Shown: piece by piece, positions 1 to 7,910 of the stretch | Numbering within the stretch: position 1 is the stretch's first letter | Layout: every line of letters begins with the position of its first letter | Translations under genes and position numbers: made by a program | Notes under the pieces: model-generated | Databases searched by the model: none | Told to the model about the DNA's origin: nothing | Seen by the model: the letters and a program-made list of their open reading frames with translations, nothing else | Assembly (NCBI GenBank): GCA_025612245.1 | Contig: JAAXKQ010000010.1 | Coordinates: 62,001 to 126,000, forward strand | Direction of reading: 5' to 3' | Length of the DNA stretch: 64,000 nt | From: Ignavibacteria bacterium | GTDB taxonomy: Bacteria; Bacteroidota; Ignavibacteria; Ignavibacteriales; SURF-24

Positions 1-682
1 TAATAGTGGTCCAAATGTGGTTATTAATCTATTAGAAGCAATTAGAAATTCAAAAAATAAAACTAAAATAATGTTTTTCTCAAGTGCTGCTGTATATGGA
101 AATCCAGAGTCTCTTCCTATAAGGGAAAGTGATAGAAAGAAACCAATATCTCCATATGGGTACCATAAATTAATTTCGGAGAATATACTTGAAGAATATA
201 GGCAAATATATGGAATTTCATCTGTCATCTTTAGGTTATTTTCTGCATATGGCAATGATCTACGAAAACAAATAGTATGGGATGCTTGTAATAAATTGTC
301 CATGCCTGAACCAGTATTTTGGGGTACAGGAAATGAAACAAGAGACTTTATTCATATAAATGATATTTGCAAAATAATTGAAATATTTATCAAGAAGAAC
401 ATTGAAAAAGGAATATATAATATTGCTAATGGTCTAGAAATTAAGATAAGAGATTTAGTAAATATACTCGCAGACAATTTCGATATCCCAAATGAAAAAA
501 TTATTTTTAATGGAGTAAATAAATCAGGAAATCCAGAGAGATGGATTGCCAATATAGCTCCAATTACTGATATCGGATATGTTCCCTCCACTGATATTTG
601 TTGGGGGTTAAAACAATATGTCGAATGGTTCAAACTTAATAAAATGATTCTTCAAAAAAGCAGGGAAGATAAATGGATTTGA
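1..682 (+). CDS. NAD-dependent sugar epimerase/dehydratase (5' end cut by window)
   Basis: Extended short-chain dehydrogenase acting on a nucleotide sugar, probably in surface polysaccharide synthesis. The reading frame is open from base 2, so the N-terminal Rossmann glycine motif lies outside the window; the first in-window GTG (17) is not the real start. Visible hallmarks are the Ser-Ser-Ala-Ala-Val-Tyr-Gly active-site strand (around base 80) and the catalytic YxxxK as YGYHK (around base 155), followed by a conserved Arg-Leu-Phe-Ser-Ala-Tyr-Gly stretch. The substrate cannot be told from this fragment (UDP-glucose 4-epimerase and GDP-sugar enzymes share these motifs). Its 3' end overlaps the next gene by 10 bases, indicating co-transcription. 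The DNA is markedly AT-rich compared with the genes from 2.9 kb onward, which suggests separate acquisition. Confidence 0.85.
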   Translation, partial: NSGPNVVINLLEAIRNSKNKTKIMFFSSAAVYGNPESLPIRESDRKKPISPYGYHKLISENILEEYRQIYGISSVIFRLFSAYGNDLRKQIVWDACNKLSMPEPVFWGTGNETRDFIHINDICKIIEIFIKKNIEKGIYNIANGLEIKIRDLVNILADNFDIPNEKIIFNGVNKSGNPERWIANIAPITDIGYVPSTDICWGLKQYVEWFKLNKMILQKSREDKWI

Positions 683-1797
683 CAGTAATTTCAACATACA
701 GATGCAATTCTAAATGTCAGATGTGCTATGTCTGGGAAAACCCAACAGATCCTAAAGAGGAGGTATCTTTAGAGACTCTGGAAAAGCTTCCCGGCGGTTT
801 CGATAATGTTAATGTATCTGGGGGTGAGCCTACTTTAAGGCAGGATCTTGCGGAAATTATAGACGTGTTGTACCCTAAGGGCAGAATAATGGAAATTAGC
901 TCCAATGGTCTTAATGCCGAAAAGATTTTGCCGATAATAAAAAAATATCCCAATGTTAAAGTTCGTTTTAGTCTTGAGGGTAACGAGATTACAAACAATA
1001 CTATTCGTGGAGAGAAGGAAGGTTATAAAAAGAAAATTGACGGTTTGCTGAAACTGAAGGAGGCTGGAGGCACTGACTTGGGGTTTGCTTTTGTAATTCA
1101 GGATGAAAACTCAGAACAACTGGTTAAAGTTTATGAAATGACTCAAAAACTTGGGGTGGAACTGGCTACCTCAACTCTGCACAATGCATGGCAGTTCCAT
1201 AAGAGCGATAATTACTTTTACGAAAGAAAGAAAGTTGCTAAGAATGTCGAAGGGCTTATTACGGGTATGCTTAAAACTAATTCTGTTAAAAATTGGTTCA
1301 GGGCATATCTTAACCTCGGTTTAATTCAGAAAATTCTTGGACACGATAGATTGATTAAATGTACAGCAGGAACCGACTTTGCTTTTATCGATCCATGGTC
1401 CGATGTTTATGCTTGTAATGTGCGGCCTGATCTTATGATAGGTAATCTCGAACGTCAAAGCTGGGAAGAAATAATCAGCAGCGATCTTGCCAAAAGTAAA
1501 TTGCACGATATATCTGCATGCAGCCAAAATTGCTGGATGGTCACAACAGCTAGAACGGCAATGCGTTCCAAAATTGTTCCGTCTTTTCCCAAAATGCAGC
1601 CTTTAATGTGGGTGTTAAAAAACAAGCTCAAAGTAAGTACGGGTAAAGATATTTGCTTTGCAGACTATATCGATTATAATAACGTAAAATCTAACCCTAT
1701 GGTGCAAAGGCACTCCTTCCTGAACGATCAGGTTAAAAAGAACCTTCAGAAAAAAGAGGAAGTCCATTATACTCAGGGAGAATTCATAAATCAGTAA
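673..1797 (+). CDS. Radical SAM protein with C-terminal cysteine-rich region
   Basis: Radical S-adenosylmethionine enzyme of 374 residues. The 4Fe-4S motif CxxxCxxC is seen as CNSKCQMC near residue 11, followed by the SAM-binding GGEPTLR near residue 51. The C-terminal third has further cysteines (IKCTAG, YACNVRP, then CSQNC), resembling a SPASM/twitch-type auxiliary cluster region. The substrate is unknown. Position between an epimerase and a glycosyltransferase suggests a role in sugar or surface-polymer modification, as seen for other radical SAM enzymes in O-antigen clusters, but that is inference. It overlaps the epimerase by 10 bases and shares its AT-rich composition. Confidence 0.85.
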   Translation: MDLTVISTYRCNSKCQMCYVWENPTDPKEEVSLETLEKLPGGFDNVNVSGGEPTLRQDLAEIIDVLYPKGRIMEISSNGLNAEKILPIIKKYPNVKVRFSLEGNEITNNTIRGEKEGYKKKIDGLLKLKEAGGTDLGFAFVIQDENSEQLVKVYEMTQKLGVELATSTLHNAWQFHKSDNYFYERKKVAKNVEGLITGMLKTNSVKNWFRAYLNLGLIQKILGHDRLIKCTAGTDFAFIDPWSDVYACNVRPDLMIGNLERQSWEEIISSDLAKSKLHDISACSQNCWMVTTARTAMRSKIVPSFPKMQPLMWVLKNKLKVSTGKDICFADYIDYNNVKSNPMVQRHSFLNDQVKKNLQKKEEVHYTQGEFINQ

Positions 1798-1829
1798 TTA
1801 TTTAAATCTTCGTCCATTCAAAAATTGAT

Positions 1830-2936
1830 ATGAAAATTGTAGTTCTCGGTACGCGCGGTTTCCCTGATGTCCAGGGGGGTATAGAAAAGCATTGCGAGGA
1901 ATTGTTTACCAGGATTGTCGCTTTGGGGCACGATGTAACGGTTATTACCAGAACACCATATATACCTAAAAATAATAGAAAAAATTCATACAAAGGTGTA
2001 AAGTTCTTACACCTCTGGTGTCCGCGTAAAAAGAGTTTTGAAGCAATAATTCATAGTTTTCTAGGGGTAATCGTTGCAAGATTTAAGTCTCCTGACGTGC
2101 TCCATATTCATGGTGTCGGTCCTTCACTTTTAGTCCCTTTTGCAAAATTGCTAGGCTTAAAAGTAGTTATGACACACCATGGCCCCGATTATGAAAGACA
2201 AAAATGGGGTAAACTTGCAAAATATATTCTGAGAAAAGGAGAATCCTTTGGGGTACGCTTTGCGGATAAAGTAATTGTAATTTCTAATATCATCCGCAAT
2301 TCTGTCGAAAAATTATATTCTGTAAAAAATACTGCGGTCCTTTATAACGGTATTACTACCCCATCAATAATTACTCCCGATGGTACACTTTCAAGGTATA
2401 ACCTCAAGCAGTATAAGTATATTTTTACCGCCTGTCGCTTTGTGCCTGAAAAGGGGCTGCATGACCTGATTAATGCTTATGCTGAAATTCCAAATCCTGA
2501 TTTCAAATTAGTAATTGCCGGGGATGCCGATCATGAGTCGGATTATAGCCGTTCATTAAAACAATTGGCCAAGGAAAAAGGAGTCATCCTAACAGGTTAT
2601 ACGTTTGGTAAGGAGCTCGGCGAACTATTCTCAAATGCCGGATTATTTGTGCTTCCCTCATATTATGAAGGTTTGCCTATTGCTTTATTGGAAGCAATGA
2701 GTTATAATATACCGGTCCTTATTAGCGATATCCCTCAACATAAGGAGGTTAATCTCGATAATAAGAGGTACTTCAGGTTGGGTGATATAGAGGACTTGAA
2801 AGCTAAGATTGTACAGCTCATTAGTGAGGGAATTTCAGAGAAAGAGAAATCGGAATTTAATCACTTGATACGTGAAAAATATAATTGGGATACAATTGCC
2901 CTCGATACCATTAAGTTATATAAAGAAATAATATAA
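1830..2936 (+). CDS. GT4-family glycosyltransferase
   Basis: Retaining GT-B fold glycosyltransferase of 368 residues, transferring a sugar from a nucleotide donor to a growing surface glycan at the cytoplasmic face. The N-terminus (VLGTRGFPDVQGGIEKH) is typical of the family-4 subgroup found in capsule and rhamnose-glucose polymer clusters. The C-terminal donor-binding half has a PEKGLHDLI strand and the EX7E motif as EGLPIALLE near residue 279. There is no signal peptide or membrane helix. It sits 32 bases after the radical SAM gene and 6 bases before the sugar-phosphate transferase, so the four genes look like one transcript. Confidence 0.9.
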   Translation: MKIVVLGTRGFPDVQGGIEKHCEELFTRIVALGHDVTVITRTPYIPKNNRKNSYKGVKFLHLWCPRKKSFEAIIHSFLGVIVARFKSPDVLHIHGVGPSLLVPFAKLLGLKVVMTHHGPDYERQKWGKLAKYILRKGESFGVRFADKVIVISNIIRNSVEKLYSVKNTAVLYNGITTPSIITPDGTLSRYNLKQYKYIFTACRFVPEKGLHDLINAYAEIPNPDFKLVIAGDADHESDYSRSLKQLAKEKGVILTGYTFGKELGELFSNAGLFVLPSYYEGLPIALLEAMSYNIPVLISDIPQHKEVNLDNKRYFRLGDIEDLKAKIVQLISEGISEKEKSEFNHLIREKYNWDTIALDTIKLYKEII

Positions 2937-2942
2937 AATATT

Positions 2943-4337
2943 ATGCAGCTTCAGCGCAGAGCTTTACAAGGTTTTCGTGTTTATGTCGACCTGGGAATCA
3001 TTATCGCTTCCTTCATGTCGGCTTTTTATCTGAGGCGTGGTCACCTGCACCTCGAACCGGGGCATAGCTTCCTCCTTTTTTCCCTTTTGGCTATATTCCT
3101 TTTCTCTTCCCGCGCTTCGGATCTTTACGATGAATTCCGCTCACGTAACTTCAGCTTCGAGCTCATTTCCTTAATTAAGAATGTCCTTATACAGGCGCTT
3201 ACTTCCGTATTCGTGCTGTTCTTCATTAAGGAAGTGACGCTCTCCAGGCAGTTCGTTTTGTATTATTCATCTGTCCTCCTTTTAACCATGGGCCTGGAAA
3301 AGTATCTTTTCCGCAAAAGCCTCGATTTTCTAAGGAGTAAGGGCCGCAATACCCGCAGTATTCTTATTGTGGGCGCCGGAAAGGTGGGGGAGGAGTTCTA
3401 TAATTCTATTAAAAATAACCCCCATTTTGGGTATAAACTCATCGGCTTTCTCGACGATGAAGAAAAATCTATCCCTAACGGAAAATATCTCGGTGCAATC
3501 GACGAGCTGGAAAGGGTGCTTACGGAAACCCACGTCGATGACGTCATTATCGCTCTGCCTAACCAGGCGGTGGATACTATCGATTGGGTGGTGAAAATTT
3601 GCGATATGTTCCCCACCAGAATCAAGATCATCCCCGATTATTTCCGCTTCGTTTCCCAGAAGTACGACGTCTCTATGTTCGGCCGCTTCCCGGTCGTATC
3701 CGTTAGGGAAGATCCCCTTAACCAGGTCCAGTGGCGCATCGTAAAACGCGCCTTCGACCTCTTTGTTACCGTATCTGTCTTTGTACTTATCTTTAGCTGG
3801 CTCTGGCCAATTATTTTTGTTCTGCAGAAAATCTTCAACCCGGGACCCATATTCTATAAGGCTCCCCGGTGGGGCCGTAATGGCGAGGAGTTTATGTGCT
3901 ACAAATTCCGCTCCATGGTGCCCGAATCTAAAAACGTCAATACCGATGGCAAACACCGCCATACTACCAAAACCGATAAACGCATTAACGGCTTTGGACG
4001 CCTCCTGCGTAAAACAAATTTCGATGAATTGCCCCAGCTCATTAACGTCCTTAAAGGAGAAATGTCTATCGTCGGACCCCGCCCGCACGACGTTAAAGAG
4101 AATATGGAAATTAAAAATAAAATTAAATCTTATATGTGGCGCCATATCAGTAAACCGGGACTCACAGGCTGGGCTCAGGTTAACGGCTACCGCGGCGGTA
4201 CCGATGATATTAACCTCATGCGCAAAAGAACCGAATACGATATCTGGTACATCGAACACTGGTCCATCTGGCTCGATCTCCAAATTGTTTTCCTTACCGC
4301 CTGGCGCATGATCAAAGGCGACCCGAATGCATATTAG
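2943..4337 (+). CDS. Polyprenyl-phosphate sugar-1-phosphate transferase (WbaP/WcaJ type)
   Basis: Initiating transferase of 464 residues that loads the first sugar phosphate onto undecaprenyl phosphate at the inner membrane, starting capsule or exopolysaccharide repeat assembly. Several hydrophobic helices lie in residues 10-115. A Rossmann-like soluble domain begins at VGAGKVGEEF (near residue 142). A re-entrant helix near 275-295 precedes the bacterial sugar transferase domain with PGPIFYKAPRWG, YKFRSM, DELPQ, SIVGPRPH and KPGLTGWAQVNG. Length and domain order fit the full-length WcaJ/WbaP class. Codon third positions become strongly C-biased here, unlike the AT-rich genes upstream, so a composition boundary falls at about 2940. 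Confidence 0.93.
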   Translation: MQLQRRALQGFRVYVDLGIIIASFMSAFYLRRGHLHLEPGHSFLLFSLLAIFLFSSRASDLYDEFRSRNFSFELISLIKNVLIQALTSVFVLFFIKEVTLSRQFVLYYSSVLLLTMGLEKYLFRKSLDFLRSKGRNTRSILIVGAGKVGEEFYNSIKNNPHFGYKLIGFLDDEEKSIPNGKYLGAIDELERVLTETHVDDVIIALPNQAVDTIDWVVKICDMFPTRIKIIPDYFRFVSQKYDVSMFGRFPVVSVREDPLNQVQWRIVKRAFDLFVTVSVFVLIFSWLWPIIFVLQKIFNPGPIFYKAPRWGRNGEEFMCYKFRSMVPESKNVNTDGKHRHTTKTDKRINGFGRLLRKTNFDELPQLINVLKGEMSIVGPRPHDVKENMEIKNKIKSYMWRHISKPGLTGWAQVNGYRGGTDDINLMRKRTEYDIWYIEHWSIWLDLQIVFLTAWRMIKGDPNAY

Positions 4338-4377
4338 GGAGAAGTAGGGTGTAAGTAGTTTAAAGCAGGAGGGGAGG

Positions 4378-4749
4378 ATGGAGTATCAGGGCTTTAGAGA
4401 CTTGATAGTTTATCAGAAAGCTTATACGGCTTCTTTGGAAATATTTAAAATTACTGCTAAATTTCCTCCCGAAGAAAAATTCTCGCTCGTCGACCAGATC
4501 AGACGCTCATCACGTTCCGTGGCTGCCAACATTGCCGAGGCATGGAGCAAAAGAGCATATCCTAAATTATTTGTCAGTAAATTAATTGAAGTCTCGGGCG
4601 AAGCTTCGGAAACAACGGTATGGCTGGATATGTCAAAGGATTTGCATTATATTCCATCTGTTTTATACGATTCATTGATCGGCCAATACGATGAAATAAG
4701 CAAAATGTTAACTTCCATGATCCACCATCCCGAAAAATTCTGTCACTAA
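4378..4749 (+). CDS. Four-helix-bundle protein (23S rRNA intervening-sequence protein family)
   Basis: Small 123-residue all-helical protein of the family first noticed as ORFs inside 23S rRNA intervening sequences. The signature pattern is present: FRDLIVYQKAY at the N-terminus, then DQIRRSSRSVAANIAEAWSK. Most members are free-standing chromosomal genes of unknown function, and nothing here points to rRNA. The start is supported by an unusually strong purine-rich ribosome-binding stretch just before the ATG (about 4366-4377). The protein ends directly at a CTTCCTC repeat tract. The gene lies between two polysaccharide genes but may have no part in that pathway. Confidence 0.85.
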   Translation: MEYQGFRDLIVYQKAYTASLEIFKITAKFPPEEKFSLVDQIRRSSRSVAANIAEAWSKRAYPKLFVSKLIEVSGEASETTVWLDMSKDLHYIPSVLYDSLIGQYDEISKMLTSMIHHPEKFCH

Positions 4750-4893
4750 CCTTCCTCCTTCCTCCTTCCTCCTTCCTCCTTCCTCCTTCCTCCTCCTTCC
4801 TCCTCCTTCCTTCCTCCTCCTTCCTCCCTCCTTCCTACTCCTTACTCCTTACTTCCTCCTCCTTACTTCCTCCTTCCTACTTCTCCATAGTTT
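4749..4893 (+). repeat. CTTCCTC-type pyrimidine microsatellite
   Basis: The gap between the four-helix-bundle gene and the Wzi-like gene is almost pure pyrimidine on this strand. It is built of imperfect CTTCCTC/CTTCCT/CCTCCTT units, about 140 bases long, with only a few purines toward the 3' end. Such tracts are prone to slippage and can form triplex DNA. It lies 30-170 bases upstream of the Wzi-like start, where it could affect transcription; that is inference. Confidence 0.85.
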
Positions 4894-4922
4894 TTTACTA
4901 ATTTGAACAAACAGCAACAACA

Positions 4923-6587
4923 ATGAGACCCATAATCCCAATAACAATATTCCTTTTCCTAATAACAGTTTCCCTTCACGCCCAGACTGTCCCGGAACCT
5001 TTGTATAATGACGTTTATACGTTCCTCAGCAGACTAAGCCAGAAGGGAGTAGTTGAATTTAACGACCAGATCCGTCCGGTTCCCAGAAAGTATGTCGCCC
5101 AAAAACTCCTTGAAGCTACAACTAAACTGAACGATCTTACTACTCTGGAAAAAGAAGAACTTGCTTTCTATAAGAAAGATTACGCCCTGGAATTCCGGAA
5201 TTCAGCTTCCGATTCTTCTAACTTAAAACTTAAAACTCAAAACTTAACACTACTCACAAAGGATGAAGTTGGTAGGTATAGATTATTTTCCTATTCTAAT
5301 GAGGTCGTTAAACTGAATGTTAGCCCCATCATCGGCTACGAGACCGGAACAAATGACGGTAAATCTTACTCGCATAAATGGACGGGCGCTTATTTCTATG
5401 GCTACCTTACAGACCATATCGGCTTCAGCTTCGACTATCGCGATAATACCGAAAAAGGGGATAATGCCGATCGCAGAAAACTCTTTACCCCCGCAACCGG
5501 CGTAATCCGCTCCTATGGCGAGGGTAATTCTTTCGACTATAGCGAGGCAAGAACTTCATTGTCTGCCGACTGGTCCTGGGGCAGCTTTACCATTGCTAAG
5601 GATTTCCTCGAATGGGGCTACGGCCAAAGCGGTCTCCTGGTCCTTTCTCAAAAATCACCGTCTTTTCCTTTTATCCGACTCGATCTCAACCTTGCCGACT
5701 GGCTTAAATTTAACTATGTCCATGCATGGCTCGCTTCCGACGTGCTCGATTCCGGTGCAACTTATTCTACTTACAGGTCAAATGCCGAAAGGGATATTTT
5801 CAGGCAGAAGTTCCTCGCTTCCCATAGCTTTAATATTACCCCTTTCCATGGACTCGATCTTACTCTCGGCGAATCTGTTATCTATAGCGACCGGCTGGAA
5901 ATTTCTTACCTGATGCCTTTAATGTTCTTCCGCCTGGCCGACCATTACTTAAGTCAGGGCAGCAACGATGCAGGCGCCAATGCTCAGTTCTTTGCTTCCG
6001 TCAGCTCCCGCAACCATATTAAAAATACACACCTCTATGGCTCCGTATTAATTGACGAACTCACCCTTTCGGGACTCATGGATCCCAAACGGCAGCGAAC
6101 ACAAATGGGCTTTACTCTGGGCGGTTCCGTAACCGATCCTCCTTTACTTAACCTAAACCTCAATCTTACCCTTACACTTGAGTATACCAAAATATATCCG
6201 TTCGTCTACAAACATTATATACCCACGCTTACATATGCAAGCTCAGGCTATACAATGGGCCACTGGATGGGCGATAATGCCGATCTGATCTATGGAGCTC
6301 TTAATTATAGATTCTTAAGGGGATTGCAGGCCACCTTATGGGCCGAACACGTCAGAAAAGGGGAGTACGGACTCGAAGAAGGCGCCGAACTGCAATACGT
6401 ACGCCCTCAGCCCCCGTTTTTATTTGGCAAAAGAAGCAGCTATACATGGGGCGGCATCGATGCAAAATACGAAATTACGCACGAACTCTTCGCCCGCACA
6501 CGTTTCATATACAACTCCATAACCCAAACCAATTCGCAGACAAAAAAATCCAACGAATTCTACCTCTCCCTCTACTACGGCCTTTAA
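4923..6587 (+). CDS. Wzi-like outer-membrane capsule assembly protein
   Basis: Outer-membrane beta-barrel of 554 residues, likely the Wzi family that helps attach or organise capsule polysaccharide on the cell surface. A signal peptide ends near residue 20 (FLITVSLHAQ). The family-typical segment WGYGQSGLLVLSQKSPSFPF, followed by an aromatic-rich alternating pattern, fits a porin barrel. Around residues 99-111 the protein contains SNLKLKTQNLTLL, encoded by a run of ACTTAAA/ACTCAAA heptamers identical to the intergenic repeats of this window. A second Leu-Asn-rich stretch lies near residue 415. These look like in-frame repeat insertions in barrel loops. The gene follows the polysaccharide transferases, fitting a capsule locus. 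Confidence 0.8.
   Translation: MRPIIPITIFLFLITVSLHAQTVPEPLYNDVYTFLSRLSQKGVVEFNDQIRPVPRKYVAQKLLEATTKLNDLTTLEKEELAFYKKDYALEFRNSASDSSNLKLKTQNLTLLTKDEVGRYRLFSYSNEVVKLNVSPIIGYETGTNDGKSYSHKWTGAYFYGYLTDHIGFSFDYRDNTEKGDNADRRKLFTPATGVIRSYGEGNSFDYSEARTSLSADWSWGSFTIAKDFLEWGYGQSGLLVLSQKSPSFPFIRLDLNLADWLKFNYVHAWLASDVLDSGATYSTYRSNAERDIFRQKFLASHSFNITPFHGLDLTLGESVIYSDRLEISYLMPLMFFRLADHYLSQGSNDAGANAQFFASVSSRNHIKNTHLYGSVLIDELTLSGLMDPKRQRTQMGFTLGGSVTDPPLLNLNLNLTLTLEYTKIYPFVYKHYIPTLTYASSGYTMGHWMGDNADLIYGALNYRFLRGLQATLWAEHVRKGEYGLEEGAELQYVRPQPPFLFGKRSSYTWGGIDAKYEITHELFARTRFIYNSITQTNSQTKKSNEFYLSLYYGL
5224..5254 (+). repeat. In-frame ACTTAAA/ACTCAAA heptamer array inside the wzi-like gene
   Basis: About four consecutive 7-base units (ACTTAAA, ACTTAAA, ACTCAAA, ACTTAAC) lie inside the coding frame of the Wzi-like protein and are translated as part of SNLKLKTQNLTLL. 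The same heptamers fill the non-coding gaps at 7.0-10.0, 15.2-15.9, 31.7 and 44.9 kb. Confidence 0.85.
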
Positions 6588-7036
6588 CCCCCAACCCCGT
6601 TAGCGGCCGCATATTTGTAGAAGAAATATTGAATCGAATAAATTAAGGAGGAAGCAACCTCCGCAATCTGCGCATACATACCCGTGCACTACCGCTTTGA
6701 GCGGCAGCATGATTGTAGAACTGGTTCCAAAAATATTTTCCCTACCGCTTTGAGCGGCAGCATGTTTGTAGGAAACGTTTCAAAAGATAATCCCCCAACC
6801 GCGTAGCGGTTGCATATTTGTAGCACATTTGTACAAAATGCACCCCCCAACTCCTCCGGAACCATAGGAATATATAGGAGGGAACCCGCCCCCTCCATGC
6901 TACCAACAACCCGCCCTTCCAGGGCTCTATTGGTGGGAGGATTTAACCTTCCTTTCTACAAACAACCCGCTCCTCCGGAGCTAATTCATTGTAAAACTCC
7001 AATTTCTCCCCCCTACAAATTCTTTCTCCTTTGTCT
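6588..7036. repeat. Palindromic REP-like units (ACCGC..GCGGY..GCATRTTTGTAG family)
   Basis: Non-coding stretch downstream of the Wzi-like gene. Four imperfect copies of a short palindrome (ACCGC-loop-GCGG, then GCAT and TTTGTAG) start near 6595, 6689, 6743 and 6797. They are followed by a different pair, CCCTTCCAGGGCTCTATTG near 6915 and a TCTACAAACA-linked CTCCTCCGGAGC near 6955-6980. Each unit has a small GC-rich stem and a conserved TTTGTAG or CTACAAA tail, as in REP elements mobilised by RAYT transposases. No transposase is visible in the window. Confidence 0.7.
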
Positions 7037-7250
7037 TAACCTCGAACCTAGAACCTAGAACCTTGAACTTCTTCCCCAACTCAAAACTTAAAACTCAAAA
7101 CTCAAAACTTAAACCTTTCTCCTCTTCCTTCCCTCCGAACCCTTTCCCCCAACTTAAAACTTAAAACTTAAAACTTAAACCTTCTCTTCCTTCCCCCCAA
7201 ACCTAGAACCTTGAACTTTGAACCTTTCTCCCAACTTAAACCTTAACATC
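7037..7250 (+). repeat. Heptanucleotide repeat arrays (GAACCTN and ACTTAAA families)
   Basis: Alternating short runs of two 7-base families: GAACCTA/GAACCTT/GAACTTT and ACTTAAA/ACTCAAA, separated by pyrimidine-rich spacers such as CTTCCTTCC. The C-rich strand is the plus strand here. Translated, these arrays give meaningless NLEPRT- or LKLKT-like peptides, so reading frames crossing them should not be called genes. Confidence 0.85.
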
Positions 7251-7254
7251 CCTC

Positions 7255-7470
7255 TCCTGTATATTCATAGAGTCCCGGAGGGACGATTTGTTTGTAGAAA
7301 AAAACGAATAAAAAAATGATCAGAGCTCCGGAAGGAGCGACTTGTAAGGAATGTCTTAATAGTGTCTGCCCATCTTGGACAAGTCGCCCTTCCAGGGCTC
7401 TATTGATGGGATGAGGGAGAGTTCTCCTTCTTTGCTACAAACAAAACGCCCCTCTGGGGCTAAACCCAAC
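7255..7470. repeat. REP-like palindrome pairs linked by CTACAAACA
   Basis: Contains a GTCCCGGAGGGAC unit, a GAGCTCCGGAAGGAGCGACTTGT unit and, in opposite sense, ACAAGTCGCCCTTCCAGGGC followed about 50 bases later by CTACAAACAAAACGCCCCTC. The arrangement matches copies at 6.9, 9.6 and (reversed) 15.7 kb, so this is a dispersed bipartite element of about 80-100 bases. Confidence 0.7.
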
Positions 7471-7499
7471 CCCAATTTCTCACCCCTCCATATTCCTTC

Positions 7500-7910
7500 C
7501 CTTCGAACCTTTTCCCCAACTCAAAACTTAAAACTCAAAACTTAACACTTAAACCTTCTCTTCCTTAACCCCGAACCTAGAACTTTGAACCTTGAACTTC
7601 TTCCCCAACTCAAAACTTAAAACTTAAAACTATTGTGATCCAGCTAACAACATTTCCCCCAAAAAATCCCTATCTTACCCATAGTCAAAATTCATTCCCT
7701 AGCTCTTTCCCAATTCATATTCCTTAACCCTGTCCCGTTCCTTTGCCTTTACCTTAACCTTGTTCCGTTCCTTTGCCTTTACCTTAACCTTGTTCCTTTG
7801 CCTTTGCCCTTTCCTTAACCTCGAACCTTGAACCTTGAACTTTTTTCCCTTGAACTTTGAACCTCTTTCCAAACTTAAAACTTAACACTTAAAACTTAAA
7901 ACTAAACACA
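7500..7910 (+). repeat. Heptamer arrays plus a ~30-base tandem repeat
   Basis: Heptamer arrays at about 7505-7640 and 7817-7905 flank a short stretch carrying GTGATCCAGCTAACA (7634-7648). They also flank a tandem repeat of about 30 bases whose unit runs CTTAACC(C/T)TG, then CCGTTC, CTTTGCCTTTAC, with two full copies and one partial between 7722 and 7830. The last array runs to within a few bases of the start codon at 7911. No gene is seen in this stretch. Confidence 0.8.

Noticed and set aside
3330..4283. 317-codon minus-strand open frame opposite the sugar-phosphate transferase
   Set aside because: It is the mirror of a strongly conserved plus-strand gene; its length comes from the C-rich third codon positions. 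No protein features or ribosome-binding site.
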